Positions 15,324-16,663 of a stretch of 16,663 bases of DNA are shown piece after piece. This DNA comes from JBGTBQ01 sp041749275. GTDB lineage: Bacteria > Acidobacteriota > Blastocatellia > Pyrinomonadales > Pyrinomonadaceae. Each line of letters opens with the position of its first letter. Within the stretch, counting starts at the first letter, position 1. The stretch lies in contig JBGTBQ010000205.1 in NCBI GenBank assembly GCA_041749275.1, positions 1 to 16,663 of the forward strand, written 5' to 3'. A program made the position numbers and the translations under genes. The notes beneath the pieces were generated by a model. The model did no database searches and was not told the DNA's origin. It was given only the letters and a program-made list of their open reading frames with translations.

Positions 15324-16213
15324 AAATCAACGACCTCCGTTTTGGAGATGACGCTGGCGGTGCGCTCGCTGTCGCGCAGTGGGAGCACCGTGCCGCTCGC
15401 GCGTCCGGCGCTGATCGTCTTCAGGTTCAACTCGCCGATGACCATCATCTCCTGATTGTAATTTCCTTCGGCAAGGATGCCATCGCGCGAGAAGGCGAAG
15501 TCGCTCGGCGTGAGGATCGCTGCCTGTCCGTAGTTCAAAGAGACCGCCGGCATCATCGGCAGCGAGCCGACCGTGCCGGAGTGGACGACATACAACTGGT
15601 TCTCGATGGCGCGCGCGTGCGCGCAATAGCGGACGCGCAAAAATCCCTGCCGATCATCCGTACAACTCGGCACGACGATGATGTGTGCGCCCTGTCGCGC
15701 CGCCGCGCGCGCCAGTTCCGGGAACTCGATGTCGTAACAAATGTTGATGGCGAGGCGTCCGAAGTCGGTCTCGAAGACTTTGAGCCGCGCGCGCGGCGCG
15801 ACCTTCCACTCTTCGGTCTCGAACCGTGTCATGTGGAGCTTGCCCTGCACGCCGTACTCACCCGAAGGCGAGAAGAAAAAAGAGTCGTTGTGCACCAAGC
15901 CCGTCCGCTCCTCGGCGACGGGAATCGTCCCCGCCACAATGTAAATTTTGTGCCGGCGCGCGAGCTTGGCGAACATCTCGACGAAGCGCGGGACTTGACC
16001 GGCGAGGTCGCGTATCTGCTCCGTGATGGGGCGGCGGACATTGCCGAGCGTCAGCAACTGCACCGTGAAATACTCCGGGAACACGACCAGATGACAGCCG
16101 TAGTCGGCTGCCGTCTCGACCAGCGCCCCGGCCTGCTCCTCGAACTGTTTGAATGTCTCGACGGGCCGGATGAAGTATTGCAACGACGCGACCCGAATGC
16201 GCTCTCTCATCAT
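15251..16213 (-). CDS. Carbon-nitrogen hydrolase (nitrilase superfamily)
   Basis: This is a 320-residue protein. Two adjacent ATGs (16213 and 16210) follow AAGGA with spacers of five and eight bases; either could be used. A TTG at 16294 has no such site. Numbering from 16213, the catalytic triad is complete: Glu47 (VVFPEYF), Lys125 (QGKLHMTRFE) and Cys159 (INICYDIEFPE). The family hydrolyses amides, carbamoyl groups or nitriles in the cytosol. Similarity to hydrolases fused with GNAT domains suggests the same unknown pathway. The C-terminal ~26 residues (CGKKNRKSSSATRNRKTSRASSK) are basic, low-complexity, and read through the start of the GNAT gene in another frame, so the extra tail may not be functional. 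Confidence 0.92.
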   Translation of the reverse strand: MMRERIRVASLQYFIRPVETFKQFEEQAGALVETAADYGCHLVVFPEYFTVQLLTLGNVRRPITEQIRDLAGQVPRFVEMFAKLARRHKIYIVAGTIPVAEERTGLVHNDSFFFSPSGEYGVQGKLHMTRFETEEWKVAPRARLKVFETDFGRLAINICYDIEFPELARAAARQGAHIIVVPSCTDDRQGFLRVRYCAHARAIENQLYVVHSGTVGSLPMMPAVSLNYGQAAILTPSDFAFSRDGILAEGNYNQEMMVIGELNLKTISAGRASGTVLPLRDSERTASVISKTEVVDLCGKKNRKSSSATRNRKTSRASSK

Positions 16214-16267
16214 TATTTTCCTTGTTAATGTGTGTTCGACGGAAGCGGCTTGAACCGCGTCGCGGCG

Positions 16268-16305
16268 CGGTGAGGTTAGCCTCACCGTTATCAAATCCTT
16301 TTGAT
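16268..16305 (-). promoter_or_regulatory. Two small hairpins upstream of the nitrilase gene
   Basis: An 8-bp stem with a 4-nt loop (16268-16275 with 16280-16287) is followed by a 6-bp stem with a 4-nt loop (16290-16295 with 16300-16305). They lie 55-90 bp before the nitrilase start. They may be leader structures or operators. No clear promoter was recognised. Confidence 0.3.
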
Positions 16306-16325
16306 TTAACCCGGCGATTCTACCT

Positions 16326-16346
16326 GAAAAAGAACTCGATGAGTTC
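16326..16346 (-). terminator. Weak terminator-like hairpin
   Basis: On the minus strand GAACTC, a 3-nt loop and GAGTTC are followed by TTTTT. The stem is short. It could stop transcription entering from beyond the right edge before the nitrilase gene. Confidence 0.3.
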
Positions 16347-16405
16347 CTTCACGCCCTTTTCTCTGTTGCCGTTAACATTATTCATATTCTTCGTCTCAAG
16401 ACTTT

Positions 16406-16454
16406 CCGCGCCCGCATCATCGCGCAATCGGTATCTTGGTGTGTTCCGCATATA
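16406..16454. repeat. Dispersed repeat, copy 2
   Basis: This is the second copy of the element at 10194-10235; the core 16428-16452 matches at 22 of 25 positions. It overlaps a hairpin (GTGTGTTCC around 16439-16447 with GGACACAC around 16455-16462, one bulge) that copy 1 lacks. Confidence 0.5.
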
Positions 16455-16621
16455 GGACACACGGCAACCTATATCCAGTTTACAGAATGGGCCGCGCGCG
16501 AACGACGGGGAAAACACGCATCATGGATAGGTGTTTTCACACATCGCGCCGATGTCTACGCGCGCATGAATTTAATATGGCAATTTGCAATTGGATGCGA
16601 CCACATCAACGACCGTTTAGA
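16455..16621. other. Intergenic region with hairpins and no convincing gene
   Basis: An 8-bp inverted repeat, GAAAACAC (16510-16517) and GTGTTTTC (16531-16538), has a 13-nt loop and no T-run. I see no RNA gene and no supported reading frame. Confidence 0.35.
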
Positions 16622-16663
16622 GGCGGGCAATGCCCGCCGGTTCAACTTGAGACGGCGGGCATT
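16622..16663. repeat. GC-rich palindromic repeat, cut by the window edge
   Basis: GGCGGGCA (16622-16629), a single A, and TGCCCGCC (16631-16638) form an 8-bp-arm palindrome. A second GGCGGGCA begins at 16654 and would start another unit, but the window ends. It is probably a tandem REP-like array. Confidence 0.5.

Noticed and set aside
14608..15330. Frame overlapping the GNAT gene on the same strand
   Set aside because: The other frame (14640-15323) carries the GNAT motifs and a GGAGGT ribosome-binding site; this one is Arg/Gly-rich noise.
15581..16228. Plus-strand frame opposite the nitrilase
   Set aside because: The nitrilase on the minus strand has a complete Glu-Lys-Cys triad; the antisense frame shows no motif.
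16320..16517. 65-codon minus-strand frame at the right edge
   Set aside because: It has no ribosome-binding site, overlaps a dispersed repeat and two hairpins, and has no recognisable domain. It is kept only as intergenic sequence.

Overview
The window looks like chromosome of an acidobacterium, probably Blastocatellia/Pyrinomonadaceae-like. The main reason is a secreted protein of the VWFA-related family typical of Acidobacteria, together with many palindromic intergenic repeats and mostly short, singly transcribed genes. This placement is an inference from gene content; no 16S gene is present.

Region 1 (1-3204, moderate GC): the 3' end of a SelO (protein AMPylator) gene, an orphan consensus promoter that may drive a ~180-nt RNA, a signal-peptide VWFA-like protein, and a signal-peptide protein with a LecA-like C-terminal beta-sandwich. 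The last two genes are on the minus strand, separated by a 24-bp inverted repeat.

Region 2 (3205-7200): a ~180-bp miniature element with perfect 21-bp terminal inverted repeats, then a restriction-modification locus on the minus strand. The ends of a type ISP-like restriction-modification gene remain at 5642-6997 (nuclease, coupling region and methyltransferase motif I) and 3630-4178 (C-terminal specificity region). Its centre, including the NPPY motif and most of the specificity domain, is replaced by a compact AT-rich pair: a beta-class DNA methyltransferase and a PD-(D/E)XK nuclease. This is the most interesting feature of the window. A complete tRNA-Ala(CGC) unit with its own promoter and terminator follows.

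Region 3 (7201-16213, clearly higher GC): a 32-bp perfect inverted repeat; a CPA1 Na+/H+ antiporter; a tandem PRC-barrel protein; an Rv2258c-like SAM methyltransferase; a paired CBS-domain protein; a DUF389 membrane protein with an OmpA-like C-terminal domain; a small secreted protein with a BLIP/SmpA-like motif; and a nitrilase-GNAT gene pair overlapping by 73 bp. Several of these fit ion homeostasis, envelope or stress adaptation, but they are not one operon: strands alternate and terminators lie between them.

Region 4 (16214-16663): no convincing gene. It holds several hairpins, a second copy of a ~45-bp dispersed repeat also found near 10.2 kb, and the start of a GC-rich palindromic repeat cut by the window edge.
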